This document shows positions 23,308-34,595 of a stretch of 64,000 bases of DNA, in pieces. The notes beneath the pieces are model-generated. The model was not told the DNA's origin, did not search any database, and saw only the letters and a program-made list of their open reading frames with translations. A program made the translations under genes and the position numbers. Numbering within the stretch: the stretch's first letter is position 1; every line of letters starts with the position of its first letter. The DNA is from Macrolepiota albuminosa (Eukaryota > Basidiomycota > Agaricomycetes > Agaricales > Agaricaceae): contig JAMWFC010000053.1 in the NCBI GenBank assembly GCA_027475525.1, positions 1,116,001-1,180,000 of the forward strand, written 5' to 3'.

Positions 23308-23887
23308 ATGGACCGCTCCTCTCCAGGATCTCTTCTTTTCTGTCCGACATGTGGGACACTTCTGGCATTACCCAAGGATGGTGAAGATACCGTCAATTGC
23401 GAGCAGTGCGGGCACCTTGAACCTGCTATTTGTGCATACCTTGCCACTTTTCGGGCAGATTTGAGTTTACTGATAGTCTAGCGTGCAGCATACGAAAACA
23501 TCGAGATCACGACTCGTTCGCACCCCGACGCCTTTCCTAGTGCGTTACAGCAGAAACGCAAGACACAGACCAAACGACACGACAAGGGTGACCAAGGAAC
23601 TCTTGTACGTGTCAGCACTGACGCATTTGTATCTATCTACATTGATATTCGACCAGGTCTCCGAAAAGTGTCCTGCATGTGGACATCTCTCGGCGTATTC
23701 CAAAGAAATGCAGGTGCGCAACGGGTTGAATGACTTGTGCTTAGTTCACTGACTTGGTTGCAGCTACGGAGCGCCGACGAAGGCTCCACCATCTTCTACA
23801 CCGTAGGTTTTCGCTGCTTTTGTCTGCTTGTTATCTGAGTCTTTCCAGTGCGCGAGCTGCAAGCACGGCTGGCGCGTCAACAACTAG
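23308..23887 (+). CDS. RPA12: RNA polymerase I subunit Rpa12 (zinc ribbons)
   Basis: This small subunit of nucleolar RNA polymerase I supports RNA cleavage and termination. Exon 1 (MDRSSPGSLLFCPTCG) carries the N-terminal zinc ribbon, CPTC then CEQCGH. After an intron, SYENIEITTRSHPDAFPSAL and a basic linker follow. The TFIIS-like C-terminal ribbon reads EKCPACGHLSAYSKEMQ, LRSADEGSTIFYT, CASCKHGWRVNN, with TAG at 23885-23887. The acidic RSADEG motif that enters the polymerase active site is intact. The start is taken at 23308: an upstream ATG at 23246 cannot be spliced in frame and probably belongs to a 5'-UTR exon. Its 3' end lies 37 bp from the convergent OST5-like gene. Confidence 0.9.
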
Positions 23888-23924
23888 TACTTCAATGGTA
23901 GTAATAACATTTCGGGTATTTCGC

Positions 23925-24298
23925 CTATACATACACGCCGACCGAGCAAAAGAGGGCAACGACGCCAAAGCCGGCGAGGATGCTGGCGATCGAAGCAACG
24001 GCTGTTTCACGGGCGGGACCGAGCAAAAGAGGGCAACGACGCCAAAGCCGGCGAGGATGCTGGCGATCGAAGCAACGGCTGTTTCACGGGCGGAATTGTG
24101 TTCTTGGGGAGTCTGTAGATGGATTGGTTGTGAGTGTCACTGTCAGTGTGAATAGACATACGTGGAGAAATAGAATGCCAGGCCAAACGTGGAGGAAAGT
24201 AGGATGGCAGCGATGTATGGGAGGAGTGCCACAGGGATTGTGGGGGAAAACGGGGGCAGCGAGGCATGGAGTGCCTGCTGTGTGTCAGTAAAGGGCAT
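23925..24298 (-). CDS. OST5: Ost5/TMEM258-like subunit of oligosaccharyltransferase
   Basis: This is a very small membrane subunit of the ER N-glycosylation enzyme. Exon 1 starts MPFTDTQQALHASLPPFSPT and holds helix 1 (IPVALLPYIAAILLSSTFGL). After an intron with donor GTCTAT, exon 2 reads TPQEHNSARETAVASIASIL, then helix 2 (AGFGVVALFCSVGVYV) and TAG at 23925-23927. The two-helix layout, about 75 residues and the C-terminal VGVYV (VG/FG-x-YV in the family) support the call. A 77-bp duplication at 23940-24093 repeats most of exon 2 and hides the frame; the sequence above uses one copy. It sits between Rpa12 (convergent) and Yop1 (divergent, 150 bp). Confidence 0.75.
23940..24093. repeat. Perfect 77-bp tandem duplication (junction 12)
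   Basis: Copies 23940-24016 and 24017-24093 are identical and cover the second helix of the OST5-like gene. Confidence 0.93.
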
Positions 24299-24448
24299 AA
24301 GCGTGGACAAGCAAGCGGCGCGCCTTTGTAGTGTGGTACATGGTGGTTGCGTGTAAGGGCGGCACGTGATGTGTGGACCCCGATTGCACGTGTTTTGAGG
24401 GGGATAAGGGAAGGAATTTTGATTTGTAGACGAAACCTTACGACTACC

Positions 24449-25087
24449 ATGTCCGCCGCACAAAAGATTCAGCAGCACCCCGTTTTCATCCAGGCCCAGA
24501 AGAAGGCCGCCGTCTACCTCAACCAGCTCGACAAAGAGGTTCGTCTTGTCTTGTTCAACTCGGCCCTGTCCTCACGCCCCACAGCTCACAAAGTACCCCG
24601 TGCTCAATCACATCGAGCAGCGCACCCAGGTCCCCAAGACCTATGCTGTCATCGGCGTCATCTCCTTCCTCGCCCTTCTTCACCTCGTCAACTCTCTTGC
24701 CGCAATAGTCTCAAATATCGTCGGCTGGGCTCTCCCCGCTTATCTCTCTTTCAAGGCAATCGAGTCCCCTTCGCCTCACGATGATGTCCAGTGGCTCACT
24801 TACTGGGTCGTCTTTGGTTTCTTCAATTTCCTCGAGAGCTTCGCCTCTTCCCTCGTCCTCTACTACATCCCCTGGTATTACACACTCAAAACCCTTTTCA
24901 TTATCTGGCTCCAGCTCCCTGCTTTCCGCGTACGTATACCCGTCTTCTTACGAAACCTTATCAAACTCTTCCTCTACAGGGTGCACAAACCACCTATTTT
25001 GCTGTTATCAAGCCTCTCCTCGCCAATGTCTCCTCCCAGACCCGTGCTACACCTCCCACCACCGCGAACGCTGTGCACGAGGAATAA
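24449..25087 (+). CDS. YOP1: Yop1/REEP5-like ER-shaping membrane protein
   Basis: This is a TB2/DP1/HVA22 family protein that bends tubular ER membranes through hydrophobic hairpins. It starts MSAAQKIQQHPVFIQAQKKA. After a first intron it reads YPVLNHIEQRTQVPKTYAV, then helices GVISFLALLHLVNSLAAIVS and NIVGWALPAYLSFKAIESPS. The conserved segment DDVQWLTYWVVFGFFNFLES follows, then YYIPWYYTLKTLFIIWLQLP. After a second intron the tail reads GAQTTYFAVIKPLLANVSS and ends NAVHEE, with TAA at 25085-25087. Domain order and length (about 170 residues) fit the family. It is divergent from the OST5-like gene; both act in the ER membrane. Confidence 0.93.
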
Positions 25088-25416
25088 ATCCATCAAGGGA
25101 CATTCATGTTAAGGGTCTTCGTGTTGTAGTTTAACTCTACCCTACTTGGCTTCTCCCTTCTGTGCCTTGTTATCTCTGCTGCCTTAACTCTATTGACTCT
25201 TTCATTTTACTCTTTCTTTCCTCTCTCTCTTCATGTCCGTTTCATAATATTGTGTTATCATATCAGATACGCACATTTCATGCATTTTTAACGACTGCAC
25301 ACGACACGCGTGTTTCATTTTTTCATGTGTTTCCAATGACGTGGCTTATCATGACGTATACTCACTGGAAACTTTTCCATTGGGAACTCGACTTGCTATC
25401 TGCGTGTGAAATACAA

Positions 25417-25500
25417 GCATTAATGGGGTAGTGGTAACCTGGGTCGTTGCCATTGGGCGTTTATGTCGACCCGCCGGGGGTTCGATTCCCCCTTAATGCA
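25417..25500 (+). tRNA. tRNA-Gly(GCC) with 13-nt intron
   Basis: The acceptor stem is GCATTAA/TTAATGC with an A discriminator. The T arm is GGGGG-TTCGATT-CCCCC. The anticodon stem is GGTCG/CGACC with loop TTGCCA...T, giving anticodon GCC. A 13-nt intron lies after position 37; removing it leaves 71 nt, the usual size of tRNA-Gly. Confidence 0.93.
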
Positions 25501-25928
25501 TCAGGAATACAAATTCTTATGTTTTTCTTCTTGCGCCGCAAGGAATAAACTCGAGATAACATATATGACGATAAGGTTTGATTTACTTCTGAATGATCAC
25601 TGCTGTGATGGAAAAAGGGTCGAAGAAACCTGTCATTTGTTTCTCGGCCAGCTTTCTACTGTAGAATTTTCTTTGGTTAAAGGCTTTTTCCGTCAGAAGT
25701 TGACACATTGAAATGGTATAACAGGTTTTCTTTTCCCTTTTCAAACATAGCTGGTTGCCGGCAGTGATTGATTATTACATACTACTATGGGTTTCTCTCT
25801 TTGCCAAGGCTGTCCACAGGCTCTCAGAAGACCATTCATTATTCCTTCACCGGAACAATTTGTAATTATATCAAAACACTTGACATTGATCTCGTTATCT
25901 CTACATTCATAAGTAATCACACACTCAT

Positions 25929-26797
25929 TCAGTGTACTTGGTCAACTTGACATGTTTCAGTTCAACCTGATTAACCAGATGCAAATTCTTGATGATTTCC
26001 GGGAACACACCCTTTTCCACGACATCGTAGTGGGCCTGGAACAAATAAATCATTAGCATTTATTCCCAAGCACTTCCCAAGACGATCACTTCGACCACAC
26101 ACCTGTACACTGTCCCACCCTAAGACTACGAAAAGAGTCCCCTTGTTCTCCCTGCTCCCACCGGCCGCAAAAGCACGGCACGAGCTCTGCGCATTCATAT
26201 TCACCCGCAACTCAGTCAGCAATTCAGGCTTCTTATCAACACCTGGCTTGGGGACCATCGTGACGACCTCTGTGACAGGCGAGCCCAGCGCAAGCGCTGC
26301 ATCCTCGTCAAAATCGACGTGCTGCACGTCCAGGGGTCCGGCTTGCGCGCGTTGGAGTGAAGCGATCGCCGCCGGATAGGATTCATGCTTCGTGAACTTC
26401 ATATGGTGATCATAAGTTTCCCATACTGCGAACGGACGTAAATCGCCGCCGGATAGGATTCATGCTTCGTGAACTTCATATGGTGATCATAAGTTTCCCA
26501 TACTGCGAACGGACGTAAACGTGAGACGGGTGATTCTATTAATCTTGTGGGTACGCGCAATCAAAGACTTACTAACGAACAAGTACCCGCTGCGATTGTC
26601 CTCTGTCTGAATGCCATAGTGAACGCTAATTTAATAGCAGTTTCAGAAGATAAGATTTGCTAATCACCACATTAATCCACGGCGAACCTTATACTGCCTT
26701 CAGACTTGACGAGTGTACTCAGACATTCTTTAAAGACGAGATTATCCGCCACGAATGCATCAGATCCAAGGAATCGCACGATTTCGACAGTGGGCAT
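25929..26797 (-). CDS. Small ABM/Dabb-like (dimeric alpha-beta barrel) protein
   Basis: A putative soluble protein with the look of fungal antibiotic-biosynthesis-monooxygenase-type or stress-responsive alpha-beta barrels. Exon 1 reads MPTVEIVRFLGSDAFVADNL. Later exons read VHYGIQTEDNRSGYLFV, then WETYDHHMKFTKHESYPAAI. A middle section with LLTELRVNMNAQSSCRAFA and KGTLFVVLGWDSVQ follows. The last exon is AHYDVVEKGVFPEI with C-terminus ELKHVKLTKYTE (TGA at 25929-25931). Two half-domains, each with a WE(S/T)...H or GWDSVQAHYD pattern, suggest a duplicated barrel; this is inference. The 77-bp duplication at 26365-26518 repeats the codons around WETYDHHMKFTKHESY. Function is unknown. Confidence 0.55.
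26365..26518. repeat. Perfect 77-bp tandem duplication (junction 13)
   Basis: Copies 26365-26441 and 26442-26518 are identical and span an intron acceptor and exon start in the ABM-like gene. Confidence 0.93.
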
Positions 26798-28271
26798 AGT
26801 TTTAGCAGGTCAAAAACAATCCTCCATTTTTAAAGAAACCCCCCCCCGCCCTGTGATTGTGCTGAGTAACACCTTTTGACCTGTCCTCGTGAGCTGACTC
26901 GGGGCCAGGGATGGCATCTGAAACTCTTCCCACAGCCAGGCAGTGCAATTTTTTTTACCACGGCTGTGCTTGGGACCTGAAGATTCGGGTAAATGAACTT
27001 GCATGAGAAACATGTTTCTTGAGACCGCTCACACGATAATAGAGTAGAAGATCTCACGAATTCTTCTAAACGTCGCAGCCTTACTGCCAAATCGGATTAC
27101 TGCACGTATGATCAAAACAACCGAATTTTCTCTGTGCAGTTTCCTTTGGAAAATATAAGAGCCTATTAACAGAAACACGTACACTGGCCATGAGCCCACG
27201 GCCAGTTTTCCAGCAAAGTAGATAAATTTCTTCTCAAGGACCACGTTGCTTGTGCCCCCCTCAAAATCTGTACCCTCTTCGCTTAATTGCCTTTCGATTC
27301 GAGGTGTCAAATAAATGGGGGCCCTGCAATACGTGTTCAAAGTTTCTAAAAGACCTCCGCTAGTTTTTGAATTTCGGCTCCTACATAGAAAGGCAGATGG
27401 ATTGCAGTTTCAAGGACAATTTAAGCATTCTTCCGAATCTTGATAAGCTCCTCGTTGCTCTTCGAATTATGATTACCGCATTCTCAGAAGCCTGCCCAAC
27501 AAGCTAGGTAAAAAAGCACGCTGTCAGGCTATCTTGCAATCACGCTCCCGCATGCCGAAAGACATTCAATTCAACCAATAAGCGTGTCATCGCATTACTC
27601 TTGAGTGCATTCTAAAGAAACAAAGGGAAAACGGCGTGACGCGTAGGACCAATGTACCGAAACAGGGAGGAGATTTATATAACATTGAGTTGTTAGCTTC
27701 ACAGAACACAGAAACGGAGGGAAGAACATGAGAAACACGGGATATAGGGACTCGAGACGCGACCGAGAAAACACAGAAAATTGGATGAGGAGGGGGAGGG
27801 GAGGCAAAAAGGGATTATTATGTGTGTGTATACGTGATTGTGTGCATGTGGTGTGCGTGTGGTGTTGGTTGTGTGACTGCATATCTGAATGTCCGTCCAA
27901 AGTTCTTCAACAAACGAAGGAGATAATGAGTATAAAAGTAATTGTACGACCGCGTGCGTACGAAACAAGCGCATGGAGGAATAGGGCCTAGCCTAGCCCT
28001 TCACTGAGGGCGACAATCATCGCTCCGAGTTTGGAAGGGGTATATAAATGGGTCGTCGCTTGATAAAAGAGGAAAGGATAAGAGTGATCGTGGGGTATGC
28101 ACTCGAATCCTAACAGGTGACGTGGGGTAATCTGTGACTTAATGAGGGTAAATGTCGAGCACATCGGTTTTTTGCATATAAAGAACTTGATAATGGATTG
28201 TGTCCGGAGCCATGTGATGGGTCGTGATGGATCCAAAAAAGAAACGAGAGACCAAAAAGTCTAAATGTCAA
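26798..28271. other. Gene-poor spacer with an unassigned open frame
   Basis: About 1.5 kb. It has one 103-codon minus-strand frame (27029-27340) and a GT-rich tract near 27820-27890. No complete gene is supported. Confidence 0.4.
27029..27340 (-). other. Unassigned open frame with a membrane helix, possible relic
   Basis: A 103-codon open frame reads MNTYCRAPIYLTPRIERQLS and then a hydrophobic span, GSWPVYVFLLIGSYIFQRKL, with a basic flank. The layout resembles the membrane-anchored N-terminus of an enzyme such as a cytochrome P450. No catalytic part follows and I cannot name a family. Gene fragment or chance frame. Confidence 0.2.
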
Positions 28272-31051
28272 TCACACAAAGAATTGTGTGCTGAAGAAAC
28301 TTGTCAAAAGACGTACGACGACGCAAAAAGTCAACTTACTGAATACGACTCGCAGCATGTACTTCCATCTCCTCCATCTTGTATGAATTCAGCTCCTCCT
28401 TGATCCTCTGTGCCAACGCGGGTGTTAAACGACTCCATGTAGCAGGTTCGCTCCTCCGATCGTATACCGTTGCGGGGAACGTATCGTAAACCGACAAATT
28501 GTTGTCAAACACCAGCTTTTTGCTCGGTGCTGTCGCAGATCGGTGCGCCAGCATAAGCGGCGGGTTCATCATGGCGGATAGAACGGGCGCCGACGAGTTG
28601 AGATTAGGGTGGTTAAAGATGGTGTTGGACTTTTCAGGTGGATGTGGAGCTTGAGGCTGTTGGGTTTGGGAGGCATTTGTCGGTGTCGAAGGTCGTGACT
28701 CTTGCGTGGGGGAATCCAGAGTAATCCCCGAATTAAAGGAAAGGGGAGGAAGGGACGGCGGAGGCGCGGAAGGCGGTGTACTATGTGATGGGTGAGAGTG
28801 CTTGTGGAGGCCGTCAATCTGATCAGGGTCGGGTGAGGGTATGTGGGCAAGCGGCCCCAATTCTTGGGAATGACCTGGATGCGAGTTGTAAGAATTGGAG
28901 CGCACACGGTTCTGAGTCGGTGCATCGGTTAGATACTTGTGCTGATCGTAAGTTTCAGCATCTAATAAAACAAGTCGGGTCAGTCACTGGCAAGAAAAAA
29001 AAATGGCTGCGGACGGACATTTTAAAATACCCTTTGAGGGCGTGCGCGTCCTTTCGACACTCCTTCGGATATTAATGGCCCACGGTTCGTGATCGTATTC
29101 GTCATCGTCCATGTTGGTCCCCTCTAGACCATGACGAATCGTCGTCGCATCCTCATCGATCTCACCTTCAACCTCCCAATCTTCATCGTCCTCTCCCCAT
29201 CCATCGACACTTGCGGCCTGGTGGGGTCCATTAAAATGGCCGTCGTCACTCTCATCGTCGTCATCCTCCACCATCAGCCTCGTCCCGTCCTCATTCACAC
29301 GCATGGCACCGCTGCCCCTCTTGACCGGCGATGACGATCCTTGTCGTGTCGTTGTATTCTTATCCCAAGTTGGCACACCGGCCCCGTTGACGCCGTTGGG
29401 CGGTACCGGTGCCGATGACGGGGAACTGGCAGCAGCAGCCGCCGCCGCCGCCGCCTCCTGTGCTGCCTTGGCCTTTGCAGCGGCCTCGGCGTTGCTTTTG
29501 AGCGTGTGTTGTCTAGCAAGCTTTGCCGCCGGACTGAGTCCGTTCATATCCGCGCCCACAGTCCAATCACTGCGATCGAGTTCTGCCGTGACATGAGAGA
29601 CACTAGCCTCGCTGACCTCTGCCTTGGCTGAACCATTCTTGTCCTTCTTTTTCTTGTCCTTGTCCTTGAAGAGCGATGTGATGCCGGCAAGGGAATTTCG
29701 CTTTGCAAGCTTGCCCATAGAGCCAAGTTTGCGAATCATGACGCTGGCACTACTGACAGTGGACGAGAGGGAAATGTTGTCTGTACTGAGGTTCATCTTT
29801 GCATTGAAGAGGGACGCAGCGCGGCCCTTCTTCTTTGTCTGTACGGTGGCGTTGGAAGCAGAATCGTCAAGACCATCCGTGGAGGCACGAGGTGTGGCGG
29901 ACCCGCTGGACTTGCCGACTACGGACGAGATGACAACGGGAGTCTTGGCTTTGTGCTTCGATGCCTTGATAGACTCGTCATCGGAAGAGTCCTCCTCACG
30001 GACGAGATGACAACGGGAGTCTTGGCTTTGTGCTTCGATGCCTTGATAGACTCGTCATCGGAAGAGTCCTCCTCTTTAGTGCCTGGACAGTATTGAAAGA
30101 GAGGGCGCGTCTGAGACGGCCCTTGAGACCAGCACTGCGCGAGATGCCTGCACTGGGAGAAGGATCAAGGACGGGATCAGAGTCATCACGGGACATTCGA
30201 CGCTCATTTGCGGTAAATGTGCCCTGAGAAAGCGGGGATGGACGCACTGGGCGGGGAGTGGCCAAGGAAGAAGAAGCGGTTGCCGAGGACGTGGTTGTCG
30301 TGGAAGCTGGTGGAGACGGGGAGATGCCTGGGGTACGAGGACCGGTGGTTGTTGGAGACGTTGAGGAAGACCTGTGATGTGGAATGCGCAGCTGGGGTGA
30401 AGAACTACGCTGAGGAGAGCTGGGGTTGCGTGGACGATTGTTGACGGTGGGAGAAGGAGGATTGTGTGCACTGTGTACACTCTGGTTACTATCAGTTCTC
30501 TGACGGCTGGTTGTGGAATTGACAGAAGAGGAAGAAGCCGATGCTTCTGGGCGCTTGTACGGTGGATTTGGAGGCGGCGGCCGCCTATCGGGAGCATCGG
30601 GCGGTGGCTGCCGACTGGGCCGGCGGTATGGATGGAAGCCGCTAAACTGGGCATTGTCAGCGGGCCCGCGATGTGTCCCACTGGGAAAGCCACTAAAGCC
30701 CGGTTGTGTGAAATAGTCTGTCGTGCGCTGCGCTGGAAATGCTTGCTGCTGCGCATTCAACAGCATCTGTTGGTACGCCCAGTGTGCAAGCTGGGCATTT
30801 CCTGGGTCAAAGTATGGCCCTCCGTACCCAGCCTGTTGCTGGGGATTGTGGTAAAAGGCCGGATAAAACGGCGGCGCTGTGATGGACGGCGTCCAGCTGC
30901 CTGCTGGCTGCTGATGCCCCTGCTGGTGCTGCGTATGTTGCTGCGGGGCCTGCTGTCCCCCCTCCGTCGCAGGTGTCGGCCGTGGCCTCGAGTTCCCGCT
31001 GTTGTCCATTGCTTGCTGCTGCCAGTCTCGTCCGGCAAGAACAGCCATGCA
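28272..31051 (-). CDS. BNI4: Bni4-like scaffold protein
   Basis: This large low-complexity protein has a conserved C-terminus resembling Bni4, the bud-neck scaffold that recruits PP1 for chitin deposition. It starts MAVLAGRDWQQQAMDNSGNS and is Gln/Pro/Ser-rich for about 300 residues. Then come SAGLKGRLRRALSFNTVQAL, KLGSMGKLAKRNSLAGITSL, a polyalanine run and an acidic EDDDDESDDG stretch. The C-terminal block reads LVFDNNLSVYDTFPATVYDR, LTPALAQRIKEELNSYKMEE and MEVHAASRI. A 49-bp intron leads to a 19-nt last exon encoding HTQFFV, with TGA at 28272-28274. The HTxFF ending matches the family's YTHFF-type end. Duplications lie at 29921-30074 (exon) and 31075-31228 (upstream). Confidence 0.65.
29921..30074. 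repeat. Perfect 77-bp tandem duplication (junction 14)
   Basis: Copies 29921-29997 and 29998-30074 are identical and lie in the EEDSSDDESIKASKHKAKTP-coding part of the Bni4-like gene, causing a frame break. Confidence 0.93.
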
Positions 31052-32015
31052 GCCACCCACTCGTGTGTCTTCGGCGCGCCGCGTGGGCGATATTAGTGCA
31101 CTAATCACGGTCTGCAGCAGCAGAGCCCCCTCTCGTCGTCCTGGGCGGCGACGCGCCGCGTGGGCGATATTAGTGCACTAATCACGGTCTGCAGCAGCAG
31201 AGCCCCCTCTCGTCGTCCTGGGCGGCGAGAGATGGGAGATGGGAACAGTCGACGCTGGCAACAGCGGCCTCGAAAGGCAAATCTGTTGCGATCACCAGCC
31301 ACAATCACAACATACCATAACAAGACCACGTGCCTATGTCGCGTCTCTTCCCGCGGATTCCACACCGTCTTGCTCGGATAGACGTAATCTGTTTCTTCGT
31401 GTTCAGATCCCCCACACGCGTCGTCGTGCTTTAATTTTACGTCTACCGTCCCTCCATCCTCCCCGTACTCATCCTCACTCCAAGCCGCCGGTCCAACACT
31501 CAATACTTTGCAATAGGAGTACTTTCTTAGCAACTTGGTTACCCGCTTTAGTCTCCGTGTCGATCACCTCCTGTATCTTGCCAAGCGCCAATGAACGATC
31601 CAGCGCTCCATAGGAAGTGCACCGAGGTTCTTTCCTCCGAAATGCAGAAATGCTCAGTAACCTCGTGTCGTGAAGCAGGAAATAAACGGCGGACGCCACC
31701 GCCACATGTCTTGACGTACAGTCTTGAATCTGAAACGAGTCAACCATATCTACATATAGAAATGCAAGTAGTTGTATCATTGCAGATGTCGGGGGACACG
31801 ATCCAGTTTAAAAATACATTTAGTACTAGAACACATGTCATGTCAGCCTGTTTCCGTATGAAAAAGCCAATCTTTCCGAGTTATCTTCTGCCAAAGAATG
31901 AGCAGGTTCTAATAAAGCTCAACCTGCAAAAATGTCGCTTAGTCATACCCAAGTCATGCAGCGGCAGCGGAATTCGGCCTTGTTGATGCAACAGAGCTTT
32001 CATCTCTCTCGACAA
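31052..32015. other. Divergent intergenic region between the Bni4-like gene and VPS27
   Basis: About 960 bp containing one 77-bp duplication and the promoters of two divergent genes. Minus-strand open frames up to about 31533 could be 5'-UTR of the Bni4-like transcript. No gene is supported. Confidence 0.45.
31075..31228. repeat. Perfect 77-bp tandem duplication (junction 15)
   Basis: Copies 31075-31151 and 31152-31228 are identical and lie just upstream of the Bni4-like start codon. Confidence 0.93.
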
Positions 32016-34595
32016 TGTCTGGTCTTGGAAGCTGGCTATGGGGCACATCCATGCTTGACGATGCAATCGGTGCGTGGCGAGACAAAAATCCTCTGCTTCG
32101 CTTCTTCTAACGACTGCTCTCAGACAAAGCCACTTCAGAACTATTACCCGCTGGCTCAGAGGACATTGCACTAAACCTAGAAATATGTGATCAGATACGC
32201 TCCAAATCTGCGCCAGCAAAGGACGCAATGCGTGCTCTCAAGCGCCGGCTCAATCACAAGAACCCAAACGTGCAAAATCTAGCGCTTATTGTACGTTATA
32301 TTACGATTACAACTATCATCTGACAGCTCACATGTTCTTCGCAGCTGACGGATATTTGCGTCAAGAATGCAGGGGACTTGTTTCTGATCGAAGTCGCTTC
32401 AAGGGAGTTCATGGACAACCTAGTCTCGATCTTGAGGGTCCCAGGGTTGAACCACGACGTCAAACAACACATCTTGAGGCTTATTCAAAATTGGAGTATC
32501 GCTTTCGAAGGGAAACATAGTCTAGCATACGTAGGCCAGGTATACAAGGCGCTGAATAACGAGGGTGAGGGTACCTATCGCTTCTATTTCGCTTACGCGG
32601 CTCATCAACATCACAGGTTTCAACTTCCCACCAAAGGACCTCTCTCTCGCAAACTCTGCCATGGTGGATACCCAGACTGCTCCAGAGTGGATCGACTCTG
32701 ATGTTTGCCTTCGGTGCCGGACACCATTCACATTCACGAATCGGAAACATCACTGTCGAAATTGCGGACAGGTCTTTGATCAAGCATGTTCCTCCAAATC
32801 AATGGCTCTTCCACACTTTGGGATCATCCAGGAAGTTCGCGTCTGCGAAGGATGTTATAACAAGATGACGCGAAAGGCGGAGAGGACGTAGGTGACTTTC
32901 AAACCGTTACAGACGATGTACTCATTTCTCTTTACAACAGTAGCACCCATAGAGGACATCGTCATTCCGCTAGTATGAACAGTACTCGTCATCACAGTGC
33001 GCGCGACCTTGCAGATGCCGAACTCCAACGCGCTATCCAGCTGTCGTTGCAGGAAGTCAATGCCAACGGCCACTCACGTCATGGCTACGTGCCATCACAA
33101 CCGACCAATTGGCAATACTCTGAACCCCCTCTTGTCGATCGTTCCTCTCGTCCCACGAGGCCGAGCACCATCGAAGAAGAGGACGACGACCCAGATCTTC
33201 GTGCTGCCATTGAAGCCAGTTTACAGGAAGCCAATGCACCTAGACCTAGCGCTCCGGTTGCCGTAGAATCGCCACGCACCGAGTATTCTGGCCCTGGTTA
33301 TTCTCAATCATATCCTCCCAGTATACCTCAGATTCCTGCTCCTTCCGCTATACCGAGCTACGATCTCGAGCCATTGGAATCTGACGCAATATTGACATTC
33401 AGCCAGACGGTCAATCAACTCGAGGCTCAGGGTGGTCGCGACATTTCACGGTATCCAGCTGTCAATGAATTGTACGACAAGGCAAATAGTCTACGGCCAA
33501 AGTTGGCGCTGAGTCTTGATGACGCTGGTCGCAAAGAAAGTGAGTAACCTGTTGCATCTATATGTCTTGAGACTCATTCTTCTACAGAAACGTTGTCGGA
33601 AATGCATGACAAGCTGTCACAGGTTGTCAAGCTCTACGATAAAATCCTGACAGAACAAGTCGAACGCCCAACATGGCGATCACCACCGGCCACGTCATTT
33701 TACCAGCCCTCCGAACACACTGTCAACAGCTACAGTCAATGGGCTTCTCCCACGCCTGCAACAGAATCAGCGTATCAAGCACAGGTTGAGCCGCCACGCC
33801 CGACACTGTCTCCTCAAGTCTCTCATACCGAATACCAGCCTCAACATTACACTTCCGCCCAACCTGTATCATGGCAGCCAAGCCAGACTGCACAACAATT
33901 ATCGCCCACTCGTGCGCCTTCCGCACCCGTCTTCTCACCACCGCAAACTTCGCCCGAACCCCAGCGTCGCCAGACTTACATTGAACCATCACAGTCTCAA
34001 CCTTACACAACTCCCGCTGCGCCTCAGGTTCAATCCCTTCCTCCCGTCACCCTTCCCCCAGTCACTCTAAACCCACAACCTTACCAGCCCCAGACCACGT
34101 CGCCCTTGTCGTTCCAAACCTCTCCACCGCCTCAAGAGCAACCCCAATATGCCTCAGCCGCATTTGCATCTGTGCCTCAACAACAACAGCAGCAGCAGCA
34201 GCAACCACCCCAACAAGAACAACAAACTCATACCCTGCCACCTCCGTCCTCGTATCTCAACCGCCACAAATCCGTCTCCTACGACGCCTCGCCTTCCGCC
34301 CCGCCGCCCGTCAGCGGACACCTCACGCGCAACAACACCGTCGCAGCACCGCGACAGCCGCAGACCCAACGCCAAGCTCCCGCTGCGCCTCCCGCGCTCC
34401 CGCAGTTCCCTGTGGTACCAACGTCAGCGCCCAGCCGCAGACCCAACGCCAAGCTCCCGCTGCGCCTCCCGCGCTCCCGCAGTTCCCTGTGGTACCAACG
34501 TCAGCGCCTACATCCTTCCCGATGTATGGCCCTCCTGCACCAACTGGTTTGCGCCTCCTGAGGAGAGGAAGGAGGCGCTGTTGATCGATCTGTGA
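32016..34595 (+). CDS. VPS27: Vps27 (ESCRT-0; VHS, FYVE, UIM domains)
   Basis: This is the endosomal ESCRT-0 subunit that binds ubiquitinated cargo and PI3P. It starts [18 protein letters not shown]. The VHS domain reads [20 protein letters not shown] through [19 protein letters not shown]. The FYVE zinc finger has [20 protein letters not shown], the R(K)HHCRNCG core and VCEGCYNK. Two ubiquitin-interacting motifs follow, [12 protein letters not shown] and [13 protein letters not shown], then a helical segment and a long Pro/Gln-rich tail with a Gln run at about 34180. The frame ending [13 protein letters not shown] (TGA at 34593-34595) carries a C-terminal clathrin-box-like LIDL, as in Vps27. 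Reaching it from the tail needs removal of the duplication at 34355-34508 plus a one-base shift. Confidence 0.92.
34355..34508. repeat. Perfect 77-bp tandem duplication (junction 16)
   Basis: Copies 34355-34431 and 34432-34508 are identical and lie in the Pro-rich tail of VPS27. Confidence 0.93.

Noticed and set aside
27029..27340. Cytochrome P450 N-terminus
   Set aside because: Only an anchor-like helix is seen; no I-helix, ExxR or heme Cys motif follows on that strand.
31105..31533. N-terminal extension of the Bni4-like protein
   Set aside because: The frame crosses both copies of junction 15 and shows no Bni4-like composition; more likely 5' untranslated sequence.
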